Assembly: GCA_015486015.1 (NCBI GenBank)
Contig: WFSL01000024.1
Location: 1 to 64,000 of the forward strand
Source of the DNA: Aquificota bacterium
GTDB taxonomy: Bacteria > Thermosulfidibacterota > Thermosulfidibacteria > Thermosulfidibacterales > B14-G1
DNA: 64,000 bases
Direction of reading: 5' to 3'
Shown here: piece after piece, positions 1-9,112 of the stretch
Position numbering within the stretch: position 1 is the stretch's first letter
Layout of the letters: every line of letters starts with the position of its first letter
Made by a program: the position numbers and the translations under genes
Notes under the pieces: generated by a model
Told to the model about the DNA's origin: nothing
What the model saw: only the letters and a program-made list of their open reading frames with translations
Databases searched by the model: none

Positions 1-1878
1 GCCCATGAGGTGGCCAGTCTGCTCAGGGGGGGTGTAAGGCCTGAGGAGATTGGTGTCTTGGTGAGGGATATAGGTGAGTATAGGGCGGTGTTGGAGGAGG
101 CTTTTGATGTATGGGGCATTCCTTATAGGGTGAGTCAACACCCCGCCCTTGCCGAACATCCATTGGTGAACCTTGGGGTAATGCTTAGCCGGACTCGCTT
201 GGAGGACCTACCTGTGAGCAGGCTTGTTTCCTTGACCCTCTCTTCTTTTATACCGCTAGACCCACTCACTAAGAGTGAGGTGCTGAGATTGGTGGAGAGG
301 GTTCAGTATCTTGTGGGGATTGAGAGGTGGAGGGAGAGACTGAAGGGCTTAGGGGAGCTCCCAAGGGCAAGGGGATGGATACTCTCTACCCTAATCCCTG
401 CCTTAGAGGCCATTCCTCTAAGGGGGGAAGGTCGAGAGATCATAAAAGGACTCGACAATGCCTTGAGGTTGTTGGGGGTGGGTGTGGAGGGGGAAGAGGT
501 GCTTTCCCATTTATGGGAGGCCTTGCTCTCCATGGTGAGGGGTAAGGAGCTGGCTGGTGTCTCTCAGTTTACGCTGGAAGAATTCCTCATCAGCGCCTCG
601 GGGGTGTTGAGGGAATCCCACTACTCTCCGCCCCAGTTGAAGGGTGGTGTAACTATTATGGGGCTATTGGACGGGCGTCAGTCTGTCTTTCCCCATCTCT
701 TCTTTATGGGGCTTAGCCAAGAGGCCTTTCCATCCCAGGTCTATTCCGATCCCCTTTTGAGGGATGCGGACAGGGAGAGGATCAACAGGGCCTATGGTAG
801 GGTGATGCTCCCTCTTCAAGGTGAGCGGAGCTTATCCGAAGACCGGCTCCTATTCTATATAGGTTTCACCAGGGCAAGGGAGACCCTTCATTTGTCTTAC
901 AGTTGCAGGGATGACCAAGGGAGGCCCCTTCTGCCTTCCCCTTATCTACAAGAGCTTCTAAGGGGACTCACCCTAACCCCTGTTCAGGGCTCCCCTCCTC
1001 TACCAATGCCATTGGGTCCTGGCACCCATTTCGAGGCATCACCCGTGAGTGATGTCCCGTTGCCTCAAGCATTTACACCTACTCAATTGGAGACCTATGC
1101 CCACTGCCCCTGCGCCTTCTTCTTTCGGTATGTGTTGAAGGTGGAGCCCTTCCAAGTGCCCATGGAGGAGGCGCTGGCCACTCGCATTGGTGATCTGTAT
1201 CACGAGGTGCTCCAGCGGTATGGAGAGGCGAGGAGGCGTGGGGAAGGAGGGGGATTGAGGGAAAATCTGAGTCTTTTGGAAGGGTTGGCACGGGAGATCT
1301 TTCTCGAGTACCTGGAAGAGGGGAAAGTGGGTCATCAGGAGCTATTTAGGGCGGAGAGTGAACGGCACTTGGAGAATCTGAGGAATTTTGTACGCTGGGA
1401 GACAGAGCAAGAGGTTTCTCCTCCTTTAGCGGTGGAGAAACCATTGGAAGGGGAATTTGGGGGTCTTCATCTGAGGGGGAAACTGGACAGGGTCCAGATG
1501 ATGGATGGGGAGACGGGTATATGGGACTATAAGGTAAGCCAGGGGTACGATTACAGGGAGAGGGAAAGGAAAGGGCTCCTGTTTCAACCCCATATTTATG
1601 CCTATCTGTGGAGGCAAAAGGGTGGCTCCTGCTCCCAGTTCTGGTACCTCTTCCTTCCCCGCATTTTAGATCGTGGAGGGGGCATTTATAGGGCAAACGT
1701 TTCGGATGAGGCGATAAAGGGGCAGCTGAAGCGGGCGATTGAGCTGGTGAAGCACATGAAAGCTGGGTGTTTCTCTCCTTATTCCAAGGACATAGGGTTA
1801 GAGGAGGCAGGGGGAAAATGCCGTCACTGTCTGTATCGCCTCATTTGTAGGAGGGAGGATAAGGTTCTTGGGTGGTGA
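1..1878 (+). CDS. addB: AddB-type helicase-like/nuclease subunit, 5' partial
   Basis: The reading frame is open through the left edge, so the N-terminal ATPase part is missing; about 625 residues are visible. The first half resembles the C-terminal helicase-like region of AddB/RexB, including a motif-VI-like stretch (FYIGFTRARETLHLSY, about 850-900). The C-terminal half is a RecB-family PD-(D/E)XK nuclease with GKLDRV followed by IWDYK (about 1480-1530). Cysteines at about 1105-1113 (AHCPC) and a C-x2-C-x5-C set near the C terminus (about 1819-1850) match the 4Fe-4S cluster that brackets the AddB nuclease domain. It overlaps the addA-like gene by 11 bp, the usual addBA order. Inferred role: double-strand break end resection for recombination. 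The family is secure; AddB rather than a related PD-(D/E)XK helicase-nuclease is inferred from the partner gene. Confidence 0.85.
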   Translation, partial: AHEVASLLRGGVRPEEIGVLVRDIGEYRAVLEEAFDVWGIPYRVSQHPALAEHPLVNLGVMLSRTRLEDLPVSRLVSLTLSSFIPLDPLTKSEVLRLVERVQYLVGIERWRERLKGLGELPRARGWILSTLIPALEAIPLRGEGREIIKGLDNALRLLGVGVEGEEVLSHLWEALLSMVRGKELAGVSQFTLEEFLISASGVLRESHYSPPQLKGGVTIMGLLDGRQSVFPHLFFMGLSQEAFPSQVYSDPLLRDADRERINRAYGRVMLPLQGERSLSEDRLLFYIGFTRARETLHLSYSCRDDQGRPLLPSPYLQELLRGLTLTPVQGSPPLPMPLGPGTHFEASPVSDVPLPQAFTPTQLETYAHCPCAFFFRYVLKVEPFQVPMEEALATRIGDLYHEVLQRYGEARRRGEGGGLRENLSLLEGLAREIFLEYLEEGKVGHQELFRAESERHLENLRNFVRWETEQEVSPPLAVEKPLEGEFGGLHLRGKLDRVQMMDGETGIWDYKVSQGYDYRERERKGLLFQPHIYAYLWRQKGGSCSQFWYLFLPRILDRGGGIYRANVSDEAIKGQLKRAIELVKHMKAGCFSPYSKDIGLEEAGGKCRHCLYRLICRREDKVLGW

Positions 1879-4800
1879 TGAAGTTGTCTTCCTCAATTAC
1901 CTGAAAGAGTCAGGATTCACCATTCAGCAAAGGGAAGCTATCCTTTCTTCCGAAAACCTCATTGTGGAGGCAGGGGCAGGCACTGGCAAGACAAAGACTT
2001 TGGTAGCCCGTTACCTGCGTCATATCTTGGTGGATGGGCTTTCACCCCGAGAGGTGGTAGCCCTTACCTTCACAGAGAAGGCAGCCCAGGAGATGCGGGA
2101 AAGGGTGCAGGATCAGCTTCTCTGCTTTCGGGGCACCCGGCTATGGACGAGGGCCTCTGAGGCCCTCGAGATGATGGCTCAGGCTCCTATCAAGACCTTC
2201 CATGGATTTTCGTCATTTCTGCTTAGAGAATATCCCGTTGAAACGGGCGTTGATCCTTTGTTTTCTCTGATTGACGAGATGGGTGAGGCTATCCTCTTGG
2301 AGGAGGCTATAAATGGCTACCTTTCTAATCATCTTGGTGGGAAGGAGGTCACCACCCTGCTGGAGTATTTGAGCGTATTCCAGCTTAAGAGGGCTTTGAG
2401 GATCTTTTTTGACTCTGTGCTCCCGGTCCTGGACGAGGAGGCCTTAGAAGGTGATGCATTAATAGACCTCAGCGGTTCCTCTATCCCTCTCACCGAGGTG
2501 ATAGGGGAGATAAGGAAGGCGGTGGAAATGATTCCAGATGTGAGGGATCACCTCTCTCAAGGGCACTGTCTTAGTGTGTTCCCAAAGCTTCTATCCTCCT
2601 TAGAGACCTTGGACTATCTTCTAAGCCTCTTCGATGATGGGGAGGAGACCCTGAAGGTGCTTGTAAGGATGGCTAAGGAACTGGGTCGGTTCCCCAAGTG
2701 GGGCAGATGCAGGTATTTGGAAGAGCTGAAACGTTTGGGGGCACTCTCTCATCACTTGTGTCTTTGGCTGGAAAAGACCGTGGGGGAAGGATTTTATGGC
2801 TCTTTTTTAGCTGTTGTGAGGGGGGTACGGCGGGAGATAGAGGGATTGAAGGTAAGAGAAGGGGTACTTACCTTCTCAGATCTTCAGCAAAGGATGGTGG
2901 GGGCCTTAAGGAGAGACGGGACGCTGAGGGAAGAGATCAAGCGCCGGTTTCGTCGTGTGTTGGTGGATGAGTACCAAGACACCAACGAGCTTCAGAGGGA
3001 GATTGTTACCTATCTGTGTGAAGAAAAGGGGAGGTTTGCCAGGGATTATCGCCAGGCCTCGCTGGAGGAGGGAAAGCTCTTTATCGTGGGGGACCCCAAA
3101 CAGTCCATTTACGCCTTCAGGGGGGCAGATGTAGGGGTATACGCCAGGACCAAAAGGCAATTGGGAGAAGGAAGGGGCATGTATCTCACCCACTGTTTTC
3201 GCAGTGGAGAGGGGCTGGTCTCAAAGGCCAATGCTTTATTCAAGAGGATCTTCGAGGATGCATCCCCCCTGCTTGGTCCAGACTACATTGTTCCTTTTAC
3301 CCCCTTAAAGTCGGAGGCGCCTGGGGGGGAGCTGTGGGCGTGGTGGGTGGATGCAGGAATGGTCGTGGAGGAGGCATTGGCACGTATAGTGCTTAAACAA
3401 CGTGAGAAGGGATATAGGTGGGGCGACATAGGGGTGTTGGTGAGAAGGAACGCTACGGTGGTGCGCCTCTATCATAAATTTTTATCTCTTGGGATCCCTG
3501 TAGTCTCTTCCACTTCGGGAGGGCTCCTGGAGAGGAGGGAAATTCAGGATATCCTCCTCTATCTCAAGGCGCTGGATAATCCCGCCGATGACTACTCCAT
3601 TTTGGGTCTCCTCATTGCCCCATTTGTGGGTTTAGACCAGGGTACGGTCCTTGCCCTCTCCTCGAGCAGAGGGGAAGGCCAGGGGCTCTATGAGGCCTGG
3701 AGGAAGGCAGTGGAGGATGGGGCGTTTCCTGAGGAGAAGGTAAGGGCCCTTTCTCGGGCCTTTGAGGCCTTTGAGAGATTGAGGGTCCGCAAGGACCGGC
3801 TAAGCATTAATGGGCTTATTCAGGCAGTGGTGAGGGAGACGGGCTATGGATACTGGCTCTCCCAGCAACCTTATGGGGAGCAGGCCTTGGCCAATATTGA
3901 CGCCCTCTCCCGGCTGGCCTGGAGGTTTCAGAAAGGGCGGCTTTTTACCCTATCAGAATTTCTCATTTCTGTGGAGAATAGGGGGCTGCCCTCTAAGGAG
4001 GCCCCGGAGGAGGTAGAGGTGCAGGACGCCGTATCTATTCTCACTGTTCATGCTGCGAAGGGGTTGGAGTTTCCCGTGGTGATTTTGGGGGAAAGCTGGC
4101 TTTACCCACGGAAGGATCTGGCTCCTGTGCTCTATGATCACCAAGGGGGCTTCAGCCTTAAGATACCTATCCTGGATTTTAACCCTAAGTACCGATGTGT
4201 GCAGGCCCTAAAGGAGAATAAAAAGAGGGAAGAGGAGAAGAGGCTCCTCTACGTGGCATTTACCAGGGCTAAGCAAGAGCTTCACATACTCTTCAGGGAG
4301 GAGGGCAAAGGGGGAAGCTGGCAAGCCTGGCTTCTCAATGCTGGCATAGAAGGCATGGCGAGGAAAGGCTCGTGGGACCAGACACCTCAACTTGAGCCAA
4401 AGAAGGTGGAGCCAAGGGAGGTGGGACATTCAATTCCATCCCCTTTGGTGGGAGTTGCCCAGTCGGCATTGAGGGTGGAGGTGGTTAGGTTGCTTCCTGG
4501 AGAGATCTGCGATGGTAATCCCATCCTTGGATCCTTCTTCCACAAGGCCATGAAGGAGATAGGTCATCCTGGCGAGGCCTCTCGCTGGTATGACTTGCAC
4601 TCTGCCCTTCTGGCTGTCAGGGGGGTATCCCTCACCAAGAGAAGGTTTACCGCCAGGATGAGGGCCTACTTTAAAGGTGCCTTTTATAGGGATGTGATAG
4701 CACCAGCTGAAAAGGTTCTTAGGGAAGTGCCTTTGGAAGCCCCCTTTGGAAGACTGCTGGTGACGGGTAGGCCGGATGTGGTGGTGATCGGCCAAGATGG

Positions 4801-5062
4801 GGAGGTGATGGTGGGGGAGTACAAGTTGGAGGGGAGCCCCCTCCATAGGGAGAGGTTTGTGGATCAGTTGGCACTCTATTCATGGCTTGTGGAACAGTAC
4901 ATGGGTAAGTGGCCCCATGCTGCCTTTTTGTATTACATCCTTCCTGGCAAGTGGGAAAGGCTATCCGGAGAGGGACTCAGGGAAAGGGCCCTTGCCCTTT
5001 TGAATCAGGGGATTATAAATCTTACCCAAGAAGGGGATGACTCGGTGGGAGGAGAGGGATAA
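1868..5062 (+). CDS. addA: AddA helicase-nuclease (UvrD/RecB family)
   Basis: A 1064-residue superfamily 1 helicase with a C-terminal nuclease. Visible motifs in order: Walker A AGAGTGKT near residue 37, VDEYQDTNE near 365, GDPKQSIYAFRGAD near 410, the HAAKGLEFPVV motif near 725, LLYVAFTRAKQEL near 790, and a RecB-type nuclease GRPDVVV...VGEYK near 967-985. Length and domain order match AddA. The TTG start is chosen because a GGAGGGAGG ribosome site at 1851-1859 lies 8 nt upstream and no ATG or GTG is closer. It overlaps addB by 11 bp, so the two are translationally coupled. Expected role: with AddB, an ATP-driven helicase-nuclease that processes DNA ends for RecA. Its stop codon overlaps the putative AUA start of the HflX extension. 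Confidence 0.93.
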   Translation: MGGDEVVFLNYLKESGFTIQQREAILSSENLIVEAGAGTGKTKTLVARYLRHILVDGLSPREVVALTFTEKAAQEMRERVQDQLLCFRGTRLWTRASEALEMMAQAPIKTFHGFSSFLLREYPVETGVDPLFSLIDEMGEAILLEEAINGYLSNHLGGKEVTTLLEYLSVFQLKRALRIFFDSVLPVLDEEALEGDALIDLSGSSIPLTEVIGEIRKAVEMIPDVRDHLSQGHCLSVFPKLLSSLETLDYLLSLFDDGEETLKVLVRMAKELGRFPKWGRCRYLEELKRLGALSHHLCLWLEKTVGEGFYGSFLAVVRGVRREIEGLKVREGVLTFSDLQQRMVGALRRDGTLREEIKRRFRRVLVDEYQDTNELQREIVTYLCEEKGRFARDYRQASLEEGKLFIVGDPKQSIYAFRGADVGVYARTKRQLGEGRGMYLTHCFRSGEGLVSKANALFKRIFEDASPLLGPDYIVPFTPLKSEAPGGELWAWWVDAGMVVEEALARIVLKQREKGYRWGDIGVLVRRNATVVRLYHKFLSLGIPVVSSTSGGLLERREIQDILLYLKALDNPADDYSILGLLIAPFVGLDQGTVLALSSSRGEGQGLYEAWRKAVEDGAFPEEKVRALSRAFEAFERLRVRKDRLSINGLIQAVVRETGYGYWLSQQPYGEQALANIDALSRLAWRFQKGRLFTLSEFLISVENRGLPSKEAPEEVEVQDAVSILTVHAAKGLEFPVVILGESWLYPRKDLAPVLYDHQGGFSLKIPILDFNPKYRCVQALKENKKREEEKRLLYVAFTRAKQELHILFREEGKGGSWQAWLLNAGIEGMARKGSWDQTPQLEPKKVEPREVGHSIPSPLVGVAQSALRVEVVRLLPGEICDGNPILGSFFHKAMKEIGHPGEASRWYDLHSALLAVRGVSLTKRRFTARMRAYFKGAFYRDVIAPAEKVLREVPLEAPFGRLLVTGRPDVVVIGQDGEVMVGEYKLEGSPLHRERFVDQLALYSWLVEQYMGKWPHAAFLYYILPGKWERLSGEGLRERALALLNQGIINLTQEGDDSVGGEG

Positions 5063-5133
5063 GGGTTTACGGAGATCTAAGGGGGCTTTCACCAAGTGAA
5101 AAGAGGGCATTAGAACGTCTCTATAGGAGGAGG
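5059..5133 (+). other. Probable N-terminal coding extension of hflX with an ATA start
   Basis: The frame of hflX stays open upstream of the first ATG (5134) to a TGA at 5038-5040. The 25 upstream codons read IRVYGDLRGLSPSEKR..., which resembles the usual first residues of long HflX proteins. No ATG, GTG or TTG occurs in this stretch. The only candidate is ATA at 5059-5061, a few nt after GGAGG and overlapping the addA stop (ATAA). A non-canonical AUA start is inferred from this; a sequence error is the alternative. Confidence 0.5.
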
Positions 5134-6681
5134 ATGCCTCCTCAGGCCCTCATTACTCCTGAGGTAGCCAAGGCCTTGGCCCGTATTTCATGGGATCTCA
5201 ATCGCCAGTTGGCCATTCTGGTGGATCGCAAGGGGCATGTGCATCATGTGATCCTGGGGGATTATGCCTCCATTTTTATCCCCGATCTTTCCCAGTATAG
5301 GGTGGGACCTGGCAGCCTGAGGGGGCTAAGGTGCATTCATACGCACCTTAGCCAGGAGGGTGTTACCCAAGAGGACCTTTCTGACTTGGCGCTGTTGCGC
5401 CTTGATGCCATGGTGGTGCTGCAAGTGAGGGAGGGGCTCCCCAAAGGGGTGATTATGGCCTATCTCATGCCCCCAAATGGTGATGGGAAGCGCTATGGGG
5501 TAGAAGAGTGGAAACACCCCGCCCATGTAGGCCTCTCTTTCAGTGATTTCGTGAGGGAGCTGGAGGATGCTATTCATAGGTCCTTTACTGCGAGGGAGCT
5601 AAGGGGAGGGGAGGAGAGGGCTATCCTGATCAGCGTGACAAAGGAGGGAAAGTGGGAGGCCCAGCGTTCCATGAGGGAGCTGGAGGCCTTGGCCGCTTCT
5701 GCCAATGTAAGGGTTTTGGAGAGTGTGATACAACGGGTGAGTAAATACAACCCTGCCTCCCTCATAGGTAAGGGTAAGCTCAGGGAGATCATGGTCAAGG
5801 CCCTCCATTTGGGTGCGACGATGCTCATCTTTGACCAAGAGCTAAGTCCAGTTCAGGTGAACAGCATTGCTCGGATGGTGGATCTCAAGGTGATAGACCG
5901 GACCCAGCTTATCTTGGATATCTTTGCGAGCCGCGCTATGAGCAGGGTGGGCAAGATACAGGTGGAGCTAGCTCAGCTCCGATATCTCCTTCCACGTCTT
6001 GTGGGCAGAGGAACAGCAATGTCCAGGCTGATGGGAGGGATTGGTGGAAGGGGGCCAGGGGAGACTAAGTTGGAGGTGGATCGCAGGAGGGTGAAGGAGA
6101 GGATTTCTGCCTTAGAACGGCAGCTGAGGGAGCTGGAGAGGGGGCGTTGGGAGAGGAGGAAGGGGAGATTAAGAAGTGGGGTACCCGTGGTGTCCTTGGT
6201 GGGTTACACCAATGCGGGTAAGTCAACCCTCTTGAATCGCATCACCAAGGCCAGTGTCCTGGCCGGGGATCGTCTCTTTGCTACCCTGGATCCCACCAAC
6301 AGGAAAGCGATTCTTCCCGGTGGCACCCCCTGTGTCTTCTCTGACACTGTAGGCTTCATCAGACGGATGCCCGCTGATCTTAAGGCGGCTTTTAGGGCCA
6401 CCTTGGAGGAACTACAAGACGCTCATCTCATCCTTCATTTAGTGGACGCTGCGAGCCCTTATGCGTATGAGGAAGCGGCGGCAGTGGATGAGATGCTCCA
6501 GGAGCTGGGTTTGGATGATAAGCCAAGGATCGTGGTCTATAACAAGATTGACTTGCTTGAGGATGAGGACGCTTTACCCCCTCATGTCATAGCTGTGTCT
6601 GCCAAGAGAGGGGACTATATAGACCAGCTCCTTTCCATTATAGAGGAGAGGCTATTGCAAACTGCCTGCTGCAGTGCATGA
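5134..6681 (+). CDS. hflX: GTPase HflX
   Basis: From the first ATG this is 515 residues; with the upstream extension it would be 540. The N-terminal HflX domain (about 1-190) is followed by a glycine-rich segment GGRGPGETKLEVDRR and the G domain: G1 GYTNAGKST near 356, G3 DTVGFI near 403, G4 NKID near 469, and SAK for G5. HflX binds the 50S ribosome and splits stalled or heat-stressed ribosomes using GTP. The ATG follows AGGAGGAGG immediately (5125-5133), too close for an ideal ribosome site, which is another reason to suspect initiation at 5059. It lies directly downstream of addA and is probably cotranscribed. Function is secure from the family. Confidence 0.95.
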   Translation: MPPQALITPEVAKALARISWDLNRQLAILVDRKGHVHHVILGDYASIFIPDLSQYRVGPGSLRGLRCIHTHLSQEGVTQEDLSDLALLRLDAMVVLQVREGLPKGVIMAYLMPPNGDGKRYGVEEWKHPAHVGLSFSDFVRELEDAIHRSFTARELRGGEERAILISVTKEGKWEAQRSMRELEALAASANVRVLESVIQRVSKYNPASLIGKGKLREIMVKALHLGATMLIFDQELSPVQVNSIARMVDLKVIDRTQLILDIFASRAMSRVGKIQVELAQLRYLLPRLVGRGTAMSRLMGGIGGRGPGETKLEVDRRRVKERISALERQLRELERGRWERRKGRLRSGVPVVSLVGYTNAGKSTLLNRITKASVLAGDRLFATLDPTNRKAILPGGTPCVFSDTVGFIRRMPADLKAAFRATLEELQDAHLILHLVDAASPYAYEEAAAVDEMLQELGLDDKPRIVVYNKIDLLEDEDALPPHVIAVSAKRGDYIDQLLSIIEERLLQTACCSA

Positions 6682-6716
6682 GGTGTGGCAGGTATAACCT
6701 TCTTTATTTTAAGGGT

Positions 6717-7424
6717 TTATGTTAGAAGCTGCGGCAGCATGTTATCTATGATGAACACTGCTAAAATGTGAGATGCCCTTTCTACTTCCCATTTATCCCT
6801 TTCTCGTTTTCCTGCCATATTGCTTATTGCCCTCACTTCTATTAATGGTGTGCCATAGAAGGCTGCTACATGGGCGATAGCGGCACCCTCCATGTTTTCA
6901 CATAGCGCTTCAGGGTATAGCCTTTCCAGTTCAGCCGCTCGCTCTTGCATCCCAGTGATGGCTGAGAGGGTGATGAAAGGGCCTTTAGGTAAGCCAAGGT
7001 TTTGGGGAACGATGAGGGGGAACCGGTGGTAGATGGTGTTCCCTTTTTTGATCAGATAGGGTGTGCCCATGTCTAAAGGGGTTAGCCAGCCCTCCTCTGT
7101 CATGCAGCCCTCGTCTCCGTAGATCTCTTCTGTGGCCAAGGCCAGATCCAAGGGTTTGAGCCCCGAGGAGGGCATGGCTCCGGCCACGCCTGTGAGTAGT
7201 AATTGGGAGGGGCTCCACTTCTCTATGACCAGGGCCGTAGCAACAGCAGCATTCACCTTGCCTACGCCCATTTCCACCAGGAGAATCCTTTGGTCTTCCC
7301 ATTCCCCCAGCCAAACCCTTCGCCATGGCTCAGCCAGAAGCTCGGCCTCCAAGGACCTGGCCAGGGGCTCCAGCTCTTCCCATGTGGCGGCCAGTATAGC
7401 AAGGCTTCTCTCTTTGCTGTTCAA
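6717..7424 (-). CDS. mqnB: Futalosine hydrolase
   Basis: A 235-residue nucleoside phosphorylase/MTAN-fold protein. MEMGVGKVNA-type and LTGVAGA motifs are present, and the active-site segment CENMEGAAIAHVA with EVRAISNMAG is characteristic of MqnB rather than of MTA/SAH nucleosidase. It cleaves futalosine to hypoxanthine and dehypoxanthine futalosine, a cytoplasmic step of the alternative menaquinone pathway. The start is a TTG (complement of 7422-7424) preceded by GAAGAGG. It is the last gene of a minus-strand set with a BASS transporter and a thioesterase, about 90 bp after the transporter. No other mqn gene is adjacent, though an amidohydrolase at 30.5-31.6 kb might act in the same pathway. 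It ends tail-to-tail with hflX. Confidence 0.88.
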   Translation of the reverse strand: MNSKERSLAILAATWEELEPLARSLEAELLAEPWRRVWLGEWEDQRILLVEMGVGKVNAAVATALVIEKWSPSQLLLTGVAGAMPSSGLKPLDLALATEEIYGDEGCMTEEGWLTPLDMGTPYLIKKGNTIYHRFPLIVPQNLGLPKGPFITLSAITGMQERAAELERLYPEALCENMEGAAIAHVAAFYGTPLIEVRAISNMAGKRERDKWEVERASHILAVFIIDNMLPQLLT

Positions 7425-7517
7425 GATGCGCCTCTTCGTGGTCCGTGTTCCTCCAAGATAATTCTTGGTAAGCTTCAGAAGCAGTGTAACCGATCATTGA
7501 ACCAAGTTCCAGTATGA

Positions 7518-8453
7518 TTAAACCAGTTGTTCTTTGTGCTTATAGCGCCAATACCTATCTATGACACTGGCTATGGGCTGCTGACAGGCGATGGCTAAGG
7601 CTACAGGGAGGGTGGCCTGGGGGGGAAAGCCTGCCAGGGCCATGACCAGGGCGGCGCCGTTGTTCTTCATGCCCAGGTAGTAGGTGAGGGTGATCCTGCT
7701 CTTCGGTGGCAGCCTGAGGATCCGGCCCGTCATGCTGCCTGTGGCGTAAAAGAGTGAGACCTGGATAGCCATGACTCCCATGACCAGTGGGACCTGGAAG
7801 TTCAATGGTGTGCTCATGGCTGCTACAGAGGTATTGAGGACAATCATATAGAGCATACCTATTTTGGCTATTATGCCCATTGCAGGTTTCGCCTTGTCTG
7901 TGGGGTAAAGGTGATAGACCGTGAGGGCCAGGAGTGTGGGGAGAAGGACAGCCACAAAGAGCCTCTCTGCAAGGGGGAGCAGGGGGACATGGACACTTTT
8001 GCCTACGGTGAGCTTGAGGATTAGGGGGGCGGCAATGGGGATGAGGAGGACATGGGCCCCTACAGCTAAGATCCCCAGGGCCACGTCTCCTCCTGATATG
8101 CGGCTCCAGATGATGGTAGAGATGGCTGCCGGAGATGCAGCCACGCATAAGTGTCCCACCCTCCAAAGGGGATGATGAGGGTAGAAGAGGTGAGTAACGA
8201 CTAAGGCGATAAGTGGAAGTACGGTGAGCTGGATGAGGAGGGATAAGAGGAGAGGATAGAGGTGCTCCTGGGGATGGAGAAATGCTTGCCATGTGAGACC
8301 GAAGGTGGAGCAAAACATGATGGCGAAAAGCACCGGGGTGGCAGTCCACCCATAGTGGGGCATGAAGTAGCGGGTCAGATAGCCGATGGGGAAGGAGAGG
8401 GGGATGAGATAGATGAGGGCAGAGGCTAAGGCTTCATCTGCCTGCTGTATCAT
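7518..8453 (-). CDS. Bile acid:sodium symporter (BASS/SBF) family membrane transporter
   Basis: A 311-residue, very hydrophobic protein with about nine to ten predicted membrane segments and the SBF-like fold signature, including the C-terminal YLGMKNNGAALVMALAGFP stretch typical of the family. Members move organic anions (bile acids, pantoate, pyruvate) or arsenite, usually with sodium; the substrate here cannot be read from sequence. Its ATG overlaps the stop of the thioesterase gene (ATGA at 8450-8453), so the two are translationally coupled. MqnB follows downstream. A link to menaquinone precursor transport is possible but unsupported. Confidence 0.8.
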   Translation of the reverse strand: MIQQADEALASALIYLIPLSFPIGYLTRYFMPHYGWTATPVLFAIMFCSTFGLTWQAFLHPQEHLYPLLLSLLIQLTVLPLIALVVTHLFYPHHPLWRVGHLCVAASPAAISTIIWSRISGGDVALGILAVGAHVLLIPIAAPLILKLTVGKSVHVPLLPLAERLFVAVLLPTLLALTVYHLYPTDKAKPAMGIIAKIGMLYMIVLNTSVAAMSTPLNFQVPLVMGVMAIQVSLFYATGSMTGRILRLPPKSRITLTYYLGMKNNGAALVMALAGFPPQATLPVALAIACQQPIASVIDRYWRYKHKEQLV

Positions 8454-8914
8454 TCCTTAAGGAAGAAGGAGGGATTATCAAGCCCCTTAAGAAGCCGGTC
8501 CCATTCTGAATCTGGTAACGCTATGAACCTGGCCTCGGACTGAGCGCAAAGCCTGCCTTTGGAGTCCATCACTCGGGCAATAGCCACAAAGACGCGGTGC
8601 CTGGGTCTCTCCTTTACCCACCCTTCTACAGTGTAGGTGTCTCGGAGGGTGACAGGCCTATGGAACTTGACTTGCATGTCTGCGGTTACAGCGCACTTCT
8701 TGCCCTCTACAGCAATGGCCCACCACATAGCCTCATCCAAGAGCGTACAGACGATGCCCCCGTGAATAACGCCCTCAAAACCTGCGTACTCCACCCTGGG
8801 GAAGAAGGAAGCCCTTACCTTTTCTCCATCCCACTCCAAGGGAAGCGCCAACCCGAAAGGATTGTCTCTGCCGCACCCAAAGCATCCATGGTAAGAAGGT
8901 AGGGGTTCTGCCAT
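8450..8914 (-). CDS. Hotdog-fold thioesterase (PaaI-like)
   Basis: A 154-residue single-domain hotdog protein. An N-terminal CFGCGRDNPFGL motif precedes the core segment GVIHGGIVCTLLDEAMWWA (about residues 49-67), the usual PaaI/4HBT active-site helix. Proteins of this class hydrolyse acyl-CoA or acyl-ACP thioesters in the cytoplasm; substrate unknown. The ATG is preceded by GGGAGGTGAACC on the minus strand. It is the first gene of the minus-strand set thioesterase-BASS transporter-mqnB and is divergent from rsmI across a 198-bp gap. An acyl substrate exported by the BASS protein is a speculative reading of the coupling. Confidence 0.8.
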   Translation of the reverse strand: MAEPLPSYHGCFGCGRDNPFGLALPLEWDGEKVRASFFPRVEYAGFEGVIHGGIVCTLLDEAMWWAIAVEGKKCAVTADMQVKFHRPVTLRDTYTVEGWVKERPRHRVFVAIARVMDSKGRLCAQSEARFIALPDSEWDRLLKGLDNPSFFLKE

Positions 8915-9076
8915 GGTTCACCTCCCAGTGATGTGGCCCTTTTGTTAGCACAGGGTATCATGGATGGGCAACGGTGGGACTTACAAATGTGCTTCGATGG
9001 AGTAGAGGCCTGATGGTTTCTTGTTTCTCTTGTATACGCCTTTCACAGAGAAGGCCTTCCCAATAGCTTCTTCCCC

Positions 9077-9105
9077 TTGTTTTGATTGCCCTTACTCGTT
9101 ATAGA
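9077..9105 (+). promoter_or_regulatory. Predicted sigma70-type promoter of rsmI
   Basis: TTGTTT (9077-9082), 17 bp, then TATAGA (9100-9105). The predicted transcription start, 7-8 nt after the -10 box, falls at or next to the A of the rsmI ATG at 9113, and no ribosome site is seen upstream, so the transcript may be leaderless. Confidence 0.45.
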
Positions 9106-9112
9106 TTTTTTC

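Noticed and set aside
6682-6716. Possible shared terminator between hflX and mqnB
   Set aside because: The AACCTT...AAGGGTT arms pair imperfectly around an AT-rich loop and there is no clear U-tract on either strand.
7555-8349. Minus-strand 264-codon frame inside the BASS transporter region
   Set aside because: Shifted frame of the transporter gene with a Pro/His/Arg-rich product of no family character.
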